This document shows, piece by piece, positions 1 through 7,863 of a stretch of 37,874 nt of DNA. How positions within the stretch are numbered: the first letter of the stretch is position 1; each line of letters begins with the position of its first letter. Source of the stretch: an uncultured bacterium (GTDB lineage: Bacteria > Myxococcota_A > UBA9042 > PHBI01). Both the position numbers and the translations under genes were made by a program. The stretch lies in contig CALHXW010000224.1 in assembly GCA_938040325.1 (NCBI GenBank), positions 1-37,874 of the forward strand, in the 5' to 3' direction. A model generated the notes under the pieces. That model had not been told where the DNA came from and did no database searches. It worked only from the letters and a program-made list of their open reading frames with translations.

Positions 1-190
1 AGCGTAAGCGTAAGCGTAAGCGTAAGCGTAAGCGTAAGCGTAAGCGTAAGCGTAAGCGTAAGCGTAGGCGTCACGCGTAGGCGTAGGCGTCACGCGTAGG
101 CGTAGGCGTAGGCGTAGGCGTAAGCGTAAGCGTAGGCGTAAGCGTAAGCGTAAGCGTAAGCGTAAGCGCCTACGCGTCACGCCTACGCGT
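1..190. repeat. Hexanucleotide tandem array (GCGTAA/GCGTAG)
   Basis: The window opens inside a tandem array. About eleven near-perfect copies of AGCGTA run from 1 to about 66, followed by mixed GGCGTA and AGCGTA units interrupted by GTCACGC segments. From about 165 to 190 the orientation flips (CGCCTACGCG), so the array carries internal inverted symmetry. It continues past the left edge. It lies just beyond the terminator of the giant gene that ends at 266. A related array lies at the 3' end of the second giant gene (25908-26335). There are no spacers of the CRISPR type. Function unknown. Confidence 0.9.
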
Positions 191-206
191 GCAACCACAT
201 ACGGAC

Positions 207-240
207 AAAGGCGCCGCCGGATGACTCCGGCGACGCCTTT
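207..240 (-). terminator. Hairpin terminator of giant gene 1
   Basis: This is a strong inverted repeat 26 bases past the stop of the giant minus-strand gene. Arms AAAGGCG (207-213) and CGCCGGA (215-221) pair with TCCGGCG (226-232) and CGCCTTT (234-240), with one mismatch and a TGAC loop. Read on the minus strand, the stem ends with a short T-run (GCCTTTG). That fits an intrinsic terminator, though there is no long U-tract. Confidence 0.65.
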
Positions 241-265
241 GCGTCAGTTCGTGCGGGCTGCTGTT

Positions 266-3200
266 TTAGCGGCCTGCGACCTCGCGGCGGCGTGCTAGGG
301 CGATGATGCCCATGAACGCCAGTGCGAGCGGCAGCGTCAGCGGGGAGCCGCCGGAGTTGCATGCGCCGCCGCGGACGAGCAGGCCACCGGAGCCGACCGT
401 GTCATCGGACGGGTCGAGCGGGTCGCCCTCGTCGGCATCGACTGCACCGTTGGCGTTGATGTCCTCCGTGCCGTCGAAGATGCCGCCGTCGTCTGTGTCG
501 ACGTCGAGCGGGTTGGTCGTCGACGACGGATGCGCGTCAGGCATGAAGATCGACAGGTCGGTGTCATCACCCTCGGGCGCCTCGAGGCCGGACTCGGTGC
601 CGTCCTGGATGCCGTCCTCGTCGGTGTCGACGTTGTTCGGATCGGTCTCACCCGAGCCGTCCGTGCCGGTGTCGCCAATGACATTGTCGACAGCGCCGTC
701 CTGGTTGTCGTCCTCGTTGCCGTCGATGAGACCGTCATCGTCGGTGTCGTCGTCGCTCGGGTCCGTCGTTGTGTTGGGGTCCGCGTCAGGCACGAAGTTG
801 CCCTCGTCCTCATCGGTGCCGCCGAATGGGACGTCGTTTCCGTCGCTGATGCCGCCGGGGACAGGCTCGGTCACGCCAGCCTCAAGGCCGTCGACGAGTC
901 CGTCGTCATCGGTGTCGGGGTCGAGCGGATCCGTGGGGCCGAGCTCCGAGAGCGGGCCAGCGCCGTTGGTCTCGTCGCCGTCGTTGATGCCGTCGTCGTC
1001 GCTGTCGGAGTCGAGCGGGTCGGTGTCCTCGCCGAGGTCGAGCAGACCGGGAACGCCGCTCTGGAGCTCTTCGAAGTCGGTCAGACCGTCGTTGTCGCTG
1101 TCGGGGTCGTTCGGATCGGTACCGAGCGTCTCCTCGAGTGGGTCGCCGAGGCCGTCCTCATCGGTGTCGACAAGCGTCGTGTCGTCGTTGGGATCGAGGG
1201 GATCGAGACCGTTTGCGACCTCGATGCCGTCTCCGAGCGAGCCGTCATCGGTATCGGTGTCCATCGGGTCACTGCCGTAGTCCTCGACCTCCGGCCCATC
1301 CTCAACGCCGTCGCTATCGCTGTCGGGGTTGTTCGGATCCGTCTCGCCGGAGCCGTCCGAGCCCGTGTCGCCGATGACCGGGTCGGTCACTTCGCCGTCG
1401 CTGTTGGTGTCTTCCTCGCCGTCCTCGAGACCGTCATCGTCACTGTCTTCGTTGGTCGGATCGGTGGTCGTCGAGGGGTCCGCGTCAGGGACCCACGTCG
1501 GGGCGTCCACGTCGGTACCGGAGATCTCGACGGCGCCCGGTCCATCGCTCGTGCCGTCCGGCACGGGCTCGGTCACGCCAGCCTCAAGGCCGTCGGAGAG
1601 GCCGTCATTGTCGGTGTCGCCATCGGTGGGGTCCGTCGGACCGTCCGACAGGCCGGAGAGCGGGCCCGTTGCCAGAGCTTCGTCGCCGTCCTCGATGCCG
1701 TCATCATCGCTGTCGAGGTCGAGCGGGTCGGTCTCGCCAAAGGGCTCCAGCGGTCCGGTTCCGTTGACCTCGTCGCCGTCCTCAATGCCGTCACCATCGG
1801 TGTCGGGGTCGTTCGGGTCAGTGCCGAGCGCCTCTTCGAGGGCATCGGGCAGTCCGTCGCCGTCGCTGTCGATGAAGCCAGCGTCATCCGCCGGGTCGAG
1901 GGGATCGAGCTCGTTGGTGACCTCAGCGCCATCATCGACGCCGCCGTCGTCGGTGTCAGTGTCCATCGGGTCACTGCCCGTCTCGTTGACCTCTTGGCCG
2001 TCGGTCAGACCGTCGTCATCGCTGTCGGGGTCTTCGGGGTTGGTCTCGCCGCCGCCGGAGGTACCCGTGTCGCCGATCACCGGGTCGGTGACCTGGCCGT
2101 CGCCGTTGGCGTCTTCCTCGCCGTCCTTGAGGCCATCGTCGTCGCTGTCGGGGTCGTTCGGGTCGGTGGTCGTGCTGGGATCCGCGTCGGGCGTCCAGCT
2201 CGGCTGAGCCGTGTCCGTGCCGCTGACCGGAACCATCTCTGGGCCGTCGCTGACGCCGTCTGGCACGGGCTCGGTCACGCCGGCCTCCAGGCCGTCGGGC
2301 AAGCCGTCCTCGTCGGTGTCGGGCGTGGTCGGGTCGGTCGGATCGTCGCCCGCCAAGGGACCGGTTCCGTTGGCCTCATCACCGTCGGTGATGCCGTCGT
2401 CGTCGCTGTCGAGGTCGAGCGGGTCGGTCGGGCCGAAGGGAGTGAGCGGACCGCTGCCGCCGACCTCGTCGCCGTCATTGATGCCGTCGCCGTCCGTGTC
2501 GGGGTCGTTCGGATCGGTTCCGAGCTCTTCCTCAAGCGGGTCGCCAAGACCGTCGTTGTCGGAGTCTTGCAGTCCCGTGTCGTCGTCAGGGTCGAGCGGG
2601 TCGAGGCCGTTGAGCACCTCAACGCCGTCCGGCACGCTGCCGTCGTCAGTGTCGGTGTCCATCGGGTCACTGCCGATGTCGTTGACCTCGGGACCGTCCT
2701 GCAGACCGTCCTCGTCACTGTCGGGGTTGGTCGGATCGGTCTCGCCCGATCCCGGAGTGCCCGTGTCACCAATGACGGGGTCGGTGACCTGACCGTCGGT
2801 GTTTGCGTCTTCGACGCCGTCCTCGAGCCCGTCATCATCGGAGTCGGGATCGTTCGGGTCGGTCGTCGTCGTCGGATCGGTGTCGGGGATGAAGGTCGGT
2901 GCCGCCGGGTCCGTGCCGGCGACCGGGATCGCCCCGGGGCCGTCGCTTGTGTCGCTGTCGACCGGGTCGGTGACGCCAGCCTCGAGCCCGTCGGGCAGCC
3001 CGTCGTCGTCGCTGTCGGGGTCGGTCGGGTCAGTCGGCTCGTCGCCGGTCAGGGGACCTGTCGCCAGGGCCTCCTCGCCGTCTTCGATGCCGTCATCGTC
3101 GCTGTCGAGGTCAAGCGGATCGGTCGGACCGTAAGGGGCCAGTGGACCCGTACCGTTGACTTCGTCGCCGTCGGGGATGCCGTCACCATCGGTGTCGGGG

Positions 3201-6200
3201 TCGAGCGGATCCGTTCCCAAGACGTTCTCCTCGAAGAGGTCGCCAAGGCCGTCGCCATCGCTGTCGCCAACGTTGAGCACGACCGTTGCCGTGTCCTCAC
3301 CGCCGTTACCGTCGCTGATGGTGTACGTGAACTCGTCCGGGCCGGCGTAGCCAGCGTCCGGCGTGTACACCGGGTTGCCTGCGGCGTCCAAGGTCACGGT
3401 CCCGTGCTCGGGCTGGACAATGTCGGCGATGACGAGGGTGTCGCCCTCGGGGTCGCTGTCGTTGTCGAGGACGTCGAGCGTCGTCGCCGTGTCCTGGGGC
3501 ACCATGTACTCATCGTCGATGGCGACGGGATCGGTGTTGTCTGGACCGACGTGGACCAAGACCGTGGCCTCGGCCGTGCCGCCGTTGCCGTCGTCGATCG
3601 TGTAGGTGAAGGTGTCGTCACCGGTAAAGCCAGCGTCGGGCGTGTAGGTGATCGTGCCGTCGGCCGCGACAACAGCGGTGCCGTTCGCCGGGTCGCTGGT
3701 CTCGGTGATGGTCAGCGGGTCGCCGTCGGGATCGTCATCGTTGGCAAGCGCGTCAATGCTGACGGGCGTTGCCGGTGCCGTGCTCACTTCGTCGTCGATC
3801 GCAACCGGTGCGTCCTGAGCCGGGGTGACGATGACCTCAACCTCGGCCGTGTCACAGCCGCCCGCCCCGTCACACACGGTGTAGGTGAAGGTGTCAGGTC
3901 CAGTGAAGTCGGCGAACGGCGTGTACAGGATGGTGCCGTCGGGCTGAATCTCGGCCGTTCCGTTCGACGGCTCGGTGACCTCGGTGACTGTCAGCGGAGC
4001 AGCCTCTGGGTCGTTGTCGTTGGAGAGCACGTCGACCGCGATCGGCGTCTCCTCGGGCGTCATGGCCGTGTCGTCGGTCGCCTCGGGATTGGCGTTCGGT
4101 CCGACCGTGACCGTGACGGTCGCCGTGTCCGTGAGGCCATTGCCGTCGGTGATCGTGTAGTCGAACGTGTCCGTGCCGGCAAAACCGGGGTCGGGCGTGT
4201 AGGTGACGGTCCCATCGGGCTCGATCACCACGTCGCCGCTGGTCGGCTCGGTGACCTCGGTGACCTCGAAGGGCTCGTCACTGGGGCTCTCGTCGTTGGC
4301 CGCTACGTCCACGGTGACGGGCGTGTCTGCCTGGGTCGACGTCTCGTCGTCGGTTGCCACCGGAGCGACGTCCTCAGGCACCGTGACCTCGACGATGACG
4401 ATCGCCGTGTCGCAGAGACCCGTGTCGTCGCACGCCTCGTAGGTGAAGGTGTCCGTTCCGGTGAAGCCGGGGTCGGGCGTGTAGGTGATCGTACCGTCGG
4501 GGTTGACCACGGCCGTTCCGCTCGTCGGCGGCTCGGTCACGGCGCTGACGGTCACGGGGTCACCGTCAGGATCCTCGTCGTTTTCGGTCGCGTTGATGAG
4601 GACGGGCGTGTCCTCGGGCGTCGTGACCTCGTCGTCAGCCGCCACAGGGGCGCCGGCTGGCAGCTTCACGTCAACCGTAACGGTCGCCATCTCGCAGTTT
4701 CCGGCCGCGTCGCAGACCGTGTACTGGAAGGTGTCGGGGCCGGTGAAGCCCGGGTCGGGCGTGTAGGTGATCGTGCCGTCGGGCTCGATCACTGCGGTGC
4801 CGTTGGGCGGGTCAGTGACCATTGTGACGTCAAGCGGCGTGCCCTCTGGGTCGCTGTCGTTGTCGAGAACATCGACCGAGACAGGCGTGTCTGGACCGGT
4901 GCTCGCCATGTCGTCCATCGCGTCGGGCAGGCCATCAACGATGATGGTGATCACGCTCATGGACGTGCCGCCTTGGCCGTCGCTGAGGGTGTAAGGAATG
5001 GTCAGCGTGCCGCTAAAGCCGGCGGCCGGTACGAACACGAAGGTACCATCGGGTTGAACCACCAGGGTTCCTTCCGTCGCGGGGTCTGGCTGGTCAGCTG
5101 GCGCGACGGAGACCGTCGCGGTCACGCCGGCCGGCACCGAGTCGTTGCCGGCGATACCAGCAGCGGTCGTGTTGATGGTGATCGCGGTGCCCTCAGGCGT
5201 CGAGTAGTTGTCGGCCACGGCCGTCAAAACGCCGGCGGGCGGAGGCACGACGATCTCGACGTCGCTGACCGTGCACACGCCGGTGTTGCCTGCGGGGATC
5301 TCCTCACAGACGCGCACGTAGCAGTGGTAGGTGCCGGGTGCTGTCGGCGCAGTGACGGTGACGGCACCGCCGGCACCGATGACGCACTGACCGCCGCCCG
5401 GGAGGGTCGCCGCAGTGTTCGGCGAGCCGAGGGGCCCAAAGCTGGGGTCGTCGGGGTTGTCGTTGGCGGTCGGGGCACTCGAGACAGCCGTCTCGCCGGC
5501 GTTGTAGGGATCGTCGGGGCTCTCGACATCGTTGGGGGCGTCGCCAGCGACGGTGCCGGGGCTGTCCACAAGGTCATCGAGCGGAACGGTCGTCGTGCCA
5601 CCTGGCGGCACGGTCACGTCGGGGTCCGCAGCGACCGGCGGGTCGTTGGTCGTGATCGTCAGCGTCGCTGTGTCGCTGCCGCCGAGTCCGTCGGTGAGGG
5701 TGTAGGGAATGGTCAAGACGCCGGCAAAGCCGGGAACCGGGTCGAAGGCGTAGCTGCCGTTCGGCTGCAGGGTGAGGGTACCTTCGGTGGCGGGGTCGGG
5801 CAGATCGGCGGGAGCGATCGTGTAGGTCGGGGTCCCGCTGGGGTCGACGGTGTCGTTGGGCGAGAGGTTGCCGCTGATCGTCTGATCCGGAGTGCCCTGT
5901 GCCTGGTCGTTGTTCGCCACTGGAGCGGCGACCGTGCCGGTGACCGTGACGCTCACGTCGGCGATCGAGCAGATGGCGACCGAGCCGACGGGGTTCTCTT
6001 CGCAGACGCGAACATGGCAGGTGTAGGTACCGGCCGCGGTCGGCGCCGTCACCGTGACGGCCCCTGTTGCGTCGACCGTGCACGAGCCGCCAGCTGGCAG
6101 GATCGCGCTCGTGTTGGGGGCGGTCGTGGAGCCGAAGGACGGGTGACCGGCGTTGTTGGCCGCACCGGCCGTTGACGAGATCGCGACGGTCTGCGCCGAG

Positions 6201-7306
6201 AGCGCATCGTCAGGGCTCTCCACGTCGGTCGGCAGGTCGCCTGCGACCACGTCGGTGCCGCTCACGAGGTCCGTGAGCGGGACGGTCGTGACCGAGCCGG
6301 GCGTGACGCTGTTGGACACGTCGGTGACCTCAGGCGGGTCGTTGACGACGAGCGTGAGAACGCCGCTGCCGCTTCCCTGGGCGTAGGGAACCTCGATAAC
6401 GCCAACAAAACCGGGCGCCGGGGTGAAGGTGAAGGTGCCGTTCGGGCTCATCACCAGGGTGCCTTCAACGCCGGGGACCGGAAGATCGCTCGGCTTGACC
6501 GACACGAGGCCGGTGCCGCCGGTGACCTGGCCAGCGACAGGCTCTTCGACCGCCGTCCAGACCGTGTTGGTGGTCTCTGGCGGCGGAACGATCATGTCGC
6601 CATTGACGCAGAGATCGATCGGCAAGAGCTGGATGCCGTGGAAGTCCGCGCCACAGGTCAGGCAGTCGCGCCAGCGAATTCGGATCCGCGTGAGCTCCTG
6701 CTGGAAGGTCACACCGACCTGCTCGTCGGCTTCGTCGGCACTGTTACCGGTGGAGCTGACTCCGACCTCGGTTCCAACGTTGACCACCGACCATGTGGGA
6801 GACCCTGAGCCGTCGAACTGCGGGACAACGGTCTGCCCACCAGGCGTCTGGCCCGAGATCAGCAGCAGGTCGCCCTGAACGTCGCCAGCGGAGGAGTTGA
6901 CGTCAGCGACGTCGAAGGCCGCGCCCAAGATCGGTGGCGTAAACACCATGTCGATGAACACGTCCCCGCCGGGAATGCCTTCCTCCACCGTCATGGCGGC
7001 GCCCATCGTCGAGCTGATGAACGTGTCGGTAAACGGCGAGCCGTCTGACAGGAATCCGGACGGATCGATGATCTGGAAGGCCACGTTCGTGCCTGCACCG
7101 CCGACGTTGTTGGCCGTCCATGCCAGGCTGCCTGTCGGCCACTGGTAGGTGGTGTTGCCGTTGGGTGTGGTGGAAAACGCCAGCTTGGTCCTGACGCCAT
7201 CGGCGCAGTCCAGAGGCTGGTGGTGCTCCTGGGCGATGGCGGCGCTCGGAATGGCGAATGCCACGAGCGCCGACAAGCCGAGGGCGTTGCGTACAAAGTT
7301 CCGCAT
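266..7306 (-). CDS. Giant secreted Ig-like / TSP3-repeat protein with MYXO-CTERM-like sorting tail (giant 1)
   Basis: A 2346-residue protein. I place the start at the ATG at 7306, not at the longer in-frame ORF start at 7393: it has GGAG nine bases upstream and begins a clear signal peptide (MRNFVRNALGLSALVAFAIP, cleaved near AIAQ). A ~200-residue N-terminal region has a Cys-pair segment (DCLTCGAD). Next come two long modules with conserved Cys and a VRVCEE motif, then six ~93-residue Big_9/cadherin-like Ig repeats (each opening near DDE/DDT, with GTITYTPDPGFTG strands) at about residues 790-1340. Four ~235-residue super-repeats of Ca2+-binding TSP3 motifs (DSDDDGLxDG) fill about 1345-2300. 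The end, GGACNSGG then a hydrophobic helix then ARRREVAGR, resembles MYXO-CTERM tails that direct surface anchoring. It is probably a cell-surface or secreted adhesion or matrix protein. Substrate and partner are not visible. Confidence 0.9.
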   Translation of the reverse strand: MRNFVRNALGLSALVAFAIPSAAIAQEHHQPLDCADGVRTKLAFSTTPNGNTTYQWPTGSLAWTANNVGGAGTNVAFQIIDPSGFLSDGSPFTDTFISSTMGAAMTVEEGIPGGDVFIDMVFTPPILGAAFDVADVNSSAGDVQGDLLLISGQTPGGQTVVPQFDGSGSPTWSVVNVGTEVGVSSTGNSADEADEQVGVTFQQELTRIRIRWRDCLTCGADFHGIQLLPIDLCVNGDMIVPPPETTNTVWTAVEEPVAGQVTGGTGLVSVKPSDLPVPGVEGTLVMSPNGTFTFTPAPGFVGVIEVPYAQGSGSGVLTLVVNDPPEVTDVSNSVTPGSVTTVPLTDLVSGTDVVAGDLPTDVESPDDALSAQTVAISSTAGAANNAGHPSFGSTTAPNTSAILPAGGSCTVDATGAVTVTAPTAAGTYTCHVRVCEENPVGSVAICSIADVSVTVTGTVAAPVANNDQAQGTPDQTISGNLSPNDTVDPSGTPTYTIAPADLPDPATEGTLTLQPNGSYAFDPVPGFAGVLTIPYTLTDGLGGSDTATLTITTNDPPVAADPDVTVPPGGTTTVPLDDLVDSPGTVAGDAPNDVESPDDPYNAGETAVSSAPTANDNPDDPSFGPLGSPNTAATLPGGGQCVIGAGGAVTVTAPTAPGTYHCYVRVCEEIPAGNTGVCTVSDVEIVVPPPAGVLTAVADNYSTPEGTAITINTTAAGIAGNDSVPAGVTATVSVAPADQPDPATEGTLVVQPDGTFVFVPAAGFSGTLTIPYTLSDGQGGTSMSVITIIVDGLPDAMDDMASTGPDTPVSVDVLDNDSDPEGTPLDVTMVTDPPNGTAVIEPDGTITYTPDPGFTGPDTFQYTVCDAAGNCEMATVTVDVKLPAGAPVAADDEVTTPEDTPVLINATENDEDPDGDPVTVSAVTEPPTSGTAVVNPDGTITYTPDPGFTGTDTFTYEACDDTGLCDTAIVIVEVTVPEDVAPVATDDETSTQADTPVTVDVAANDESPSDEPFEVTEVTEPTSGDVVIEPDGTVTYTPDPGFAGTDTFDYTITDGNGLTDTATVTVTVGPNANPEATDDTAMTPEETPIAVDVLSNDNDPEAAPLTVTEVTEPSNGTAEIQPDGTILYTPFADFTGPDTFTYTVCDGAGGCDTAEVEVIVTPAQDAPVAIDDEVSTAPATPVSIDALANDDDPDGDPLTITETSDPANGTAVVAADGTITYTPDAGFTGDDTFTYTIDDGNGGTAEATVLVHVGPDNTDPVAIDDEYMVPQDTATTLDVLDNDSDPEGDTLVIADIVQPEHGTVTLDAAGNPVYTPDAGYAGPDEFTYTISDGNGGEDTATVVLNVGDSDGDGLGDLFEENVLGTDPLDPDTDGDGIPDGDEVNGTGPLAPYGPTDPLDLDSDDDGIEDGEEALATGPLTGDEPTDPTDPDSDDDGLPDGLEAGVTDPVDSDTSDGPGAIPVAGTDPAAPTFIPDTDPTTTTDPNDPDSDDDGLEDGVEDANTDGQVTDPVIGDTGTPGSGETDPTNPDSDEDGLQDGPEVNDIGSDPMDTDTDDGSVPDGVEVLNGLDPLDPDDDTGLQDSDNDGLGDPLEEELGTDPNDPDTDGDGINDGDEVGGSGPLTPFGPTDPLDLDSDDDGITDGDEANGTGPLAGDDPTDPTTPDTDEDGLPDGLEAGVTEPVPDGVSDGPEMVPVSGTDTAQPSWTPDADPSTTTDPNDPDSDDDGLKDGEEDANGDGQVTDPVIGDTGTSGGGETNPEDPDSDDDGLTDGQEVNETGSDPMDTDTDDGGVDDGAEVTNELDPLDPADDAGFIDSDGDGLPDALEEALGTDPNDPDTDGDGIEDGDEVNGTGPLEPFGETDPLDLDSDDDGIEDGDEALATGPLSGLSDGPTDPTDGDTDNDGLSDGLEAGVTEPVPDGTSDGPGAVEISGTDVDAPTWVPDADPSTTTDPTNEDSDDDGLEDGEEDTNSDGEVTDPVIGDTGSDGSGETDPNNPDSDSDGVEDGPEVEDYGSDPMDTDTDDGSLGDGIEVANGLDPLDPNDDTTLVDTDEDGLGDPLEETLGTDPNDPDSDNDGLTDFEELQSGVPGLLDLGEDTDPLDSDSDDDGINDGDETNGAGPLSELGPTDPLDPDTDDDGLVDGLEAGVTEPVPGGISDGNDVPFGGTDEDEGNFVPDADPNTTTDPSDDDTDDDGLIDGNEDDNQDGAVDNVIGDTGTDGSGETDPNNVDTDEDGIQDGTESGLEAPEGDDTDLSIFMPDAHPSSTTNPLDVDTDDGGIFDGTEDINANGAVDADEGDPLDPSDDTVGSGGLLVRGGACNSGGSPLTLPLALAFMGIIALARRREVAGR
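430..3270 (-). repeat. Four ~700-bp TSP3 super-repeats inside giant 1
   Basis: Within giant 1, four consecutive units of roughly 235 codons each begin with a D(S/T)DxDGLxDxxEE segment, at about 3270, 2565, 1873 and 1171 on the minus strand. Each unit then runs through the same order of landmarks: GTGPL, TDPLDLDSDDDGI, EAGVTEPVPDG, DADPSTTTDP, DPVIGDTG, GSDPMDTDTDDG and GLDPLDP. Order and spacing are kept while letters drift, which points to segmental duplication. The last unit ends in a variant (GIQDGTESGLEAPEGDDTD) that also occurs in giant 2. Confidence 0.85.
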
Positions 7307-7616
7307 GAAATACGTCTCCGCGAATGGTGACCCGACGTCATCAGCGACATCGAGCGCCGTGTCCTGGCACGACTTGGGGTGGGGTAAGCGCACACGTCTC
7401 GGTGCGCGCTGGTCGGTAGCATCGCCATGACGGGGCGTGGATCCAAAGCCTTTGTCGGAGACAAGCGATTAAACGCCGGTCAACACGAAGCACTTTCGCT
7501 AACAGTTACGGAACCTTGCGGTCGGTTTCAAAACGCGAGCGAAATCAAAGTCGGTGGCAAGACCACCGCTTATCGACAGGATGGTCAAAAAGGGCGGGCG
7601 TTGCGAGTCTCGCTGA

Positions 7617-7636
7617 TGCACTGCGTGTGCAGTGCA
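7617..7636. other. Perfect palindrome, possible hairpin or operator
   Basis: TGCACTGC (7617-7624) and GCAGTGCA (7629-7636) are exact reverse complements around a GTGT loop. It lies about 310 bases upstream of the giant 1 start and about 230 bases past the end of the FadL operon. It could be a terminator hairpin (no U-tract is seen) or a regulator site. The sequence alone does not decide. Confidence 0.4.
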
Positions 7637-7659
7637 ACAGGAGACACCGCACTGTGGTT

Positions 7660-7822
7660 CCATGCGGCACGCGGTCAGTTCGTGCCGCCGGACACCGGCG
7701 CTCAACGAGCTTCTGCGTTCCTCGGGCTTGAGTCGGCCCGCCGGTCCTGCTCCCTCGCGCCATTCGAATCTCGTCGGACGTCGGCGCACCGTTCAATCAC
7801 GCTGACCGGATGTTGTTATAGC
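7660..7822. repeat. Dispersed ~150-bp repeat, copy A
   Basis: This stretch matches 35560-35722 in the same orientation at roughly 75-80% identity by eye. Shared blocks include GGTCAGTT, a CGCCGG/CCGGCG hairpin with loop ACA here and CACA in copy B, TTCTGCGTTCC, GGCTTGAGT, GTCCTGC, CCCTCGCGCC and GGACGTCGGCGCAC. The blocks keep their order with small indels. Both copies lie just past the 3' end of a minus-strand gene. No conserved open frame spans the two copies, so a non-coding mobile or structural element is more likely than a gene fragment. Confidence 0.75.
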
Positions 7823-7863
7823 GGGCAGAGCATGTCCGGGTTGGCATGGTCCGACACTGTCCG

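Larger units (their letters stand above)
7307..7863. other. Non-coding interval between giant 1 and the lipoprotein/FadL operon
   Basis: These 557 bases hold the leader and promoter region of giant 1, a perfect 8-bp palindrome (7617-7636) and copy A of a dispersed repeat (about 7660-7822). Open frames crossing it on either strand have no ribosome binding site, family signature or coding pattern, and one runs antisense into the FadL gene. A pair of motifs, GAAACC (7524-7529) and CGTAA (7506-7510) on the minus strand, resembles the candidate ECF promoter at 33471-33496 but with a 13-base spacer. Confidence 0.6.

Noticed and set aside
1-190. CRISPR-like array
   Set aside because: The units are 6-7 bases with no unique spacers and no cas genes nearby; it is a simple tandem repeat.
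530-6175. A 1881-codon open frame antisense to giant 1, Val/Arg/Gly-rich
   Set aside because: It mirrors the repeated Asp/Gly/Thr codons of giant 1: GAC- and GGC-rich repeats with strong GC bias leave the opposite strand free of stops. It has no ribosome binding site, signal peptide or family motif.
7307-7393. 29-residue N-terminal extension of giant 1
   Set aside because: It would bury the signal peptide behind a polar segment. The ATG at 7306 has its own ribosome binding site.
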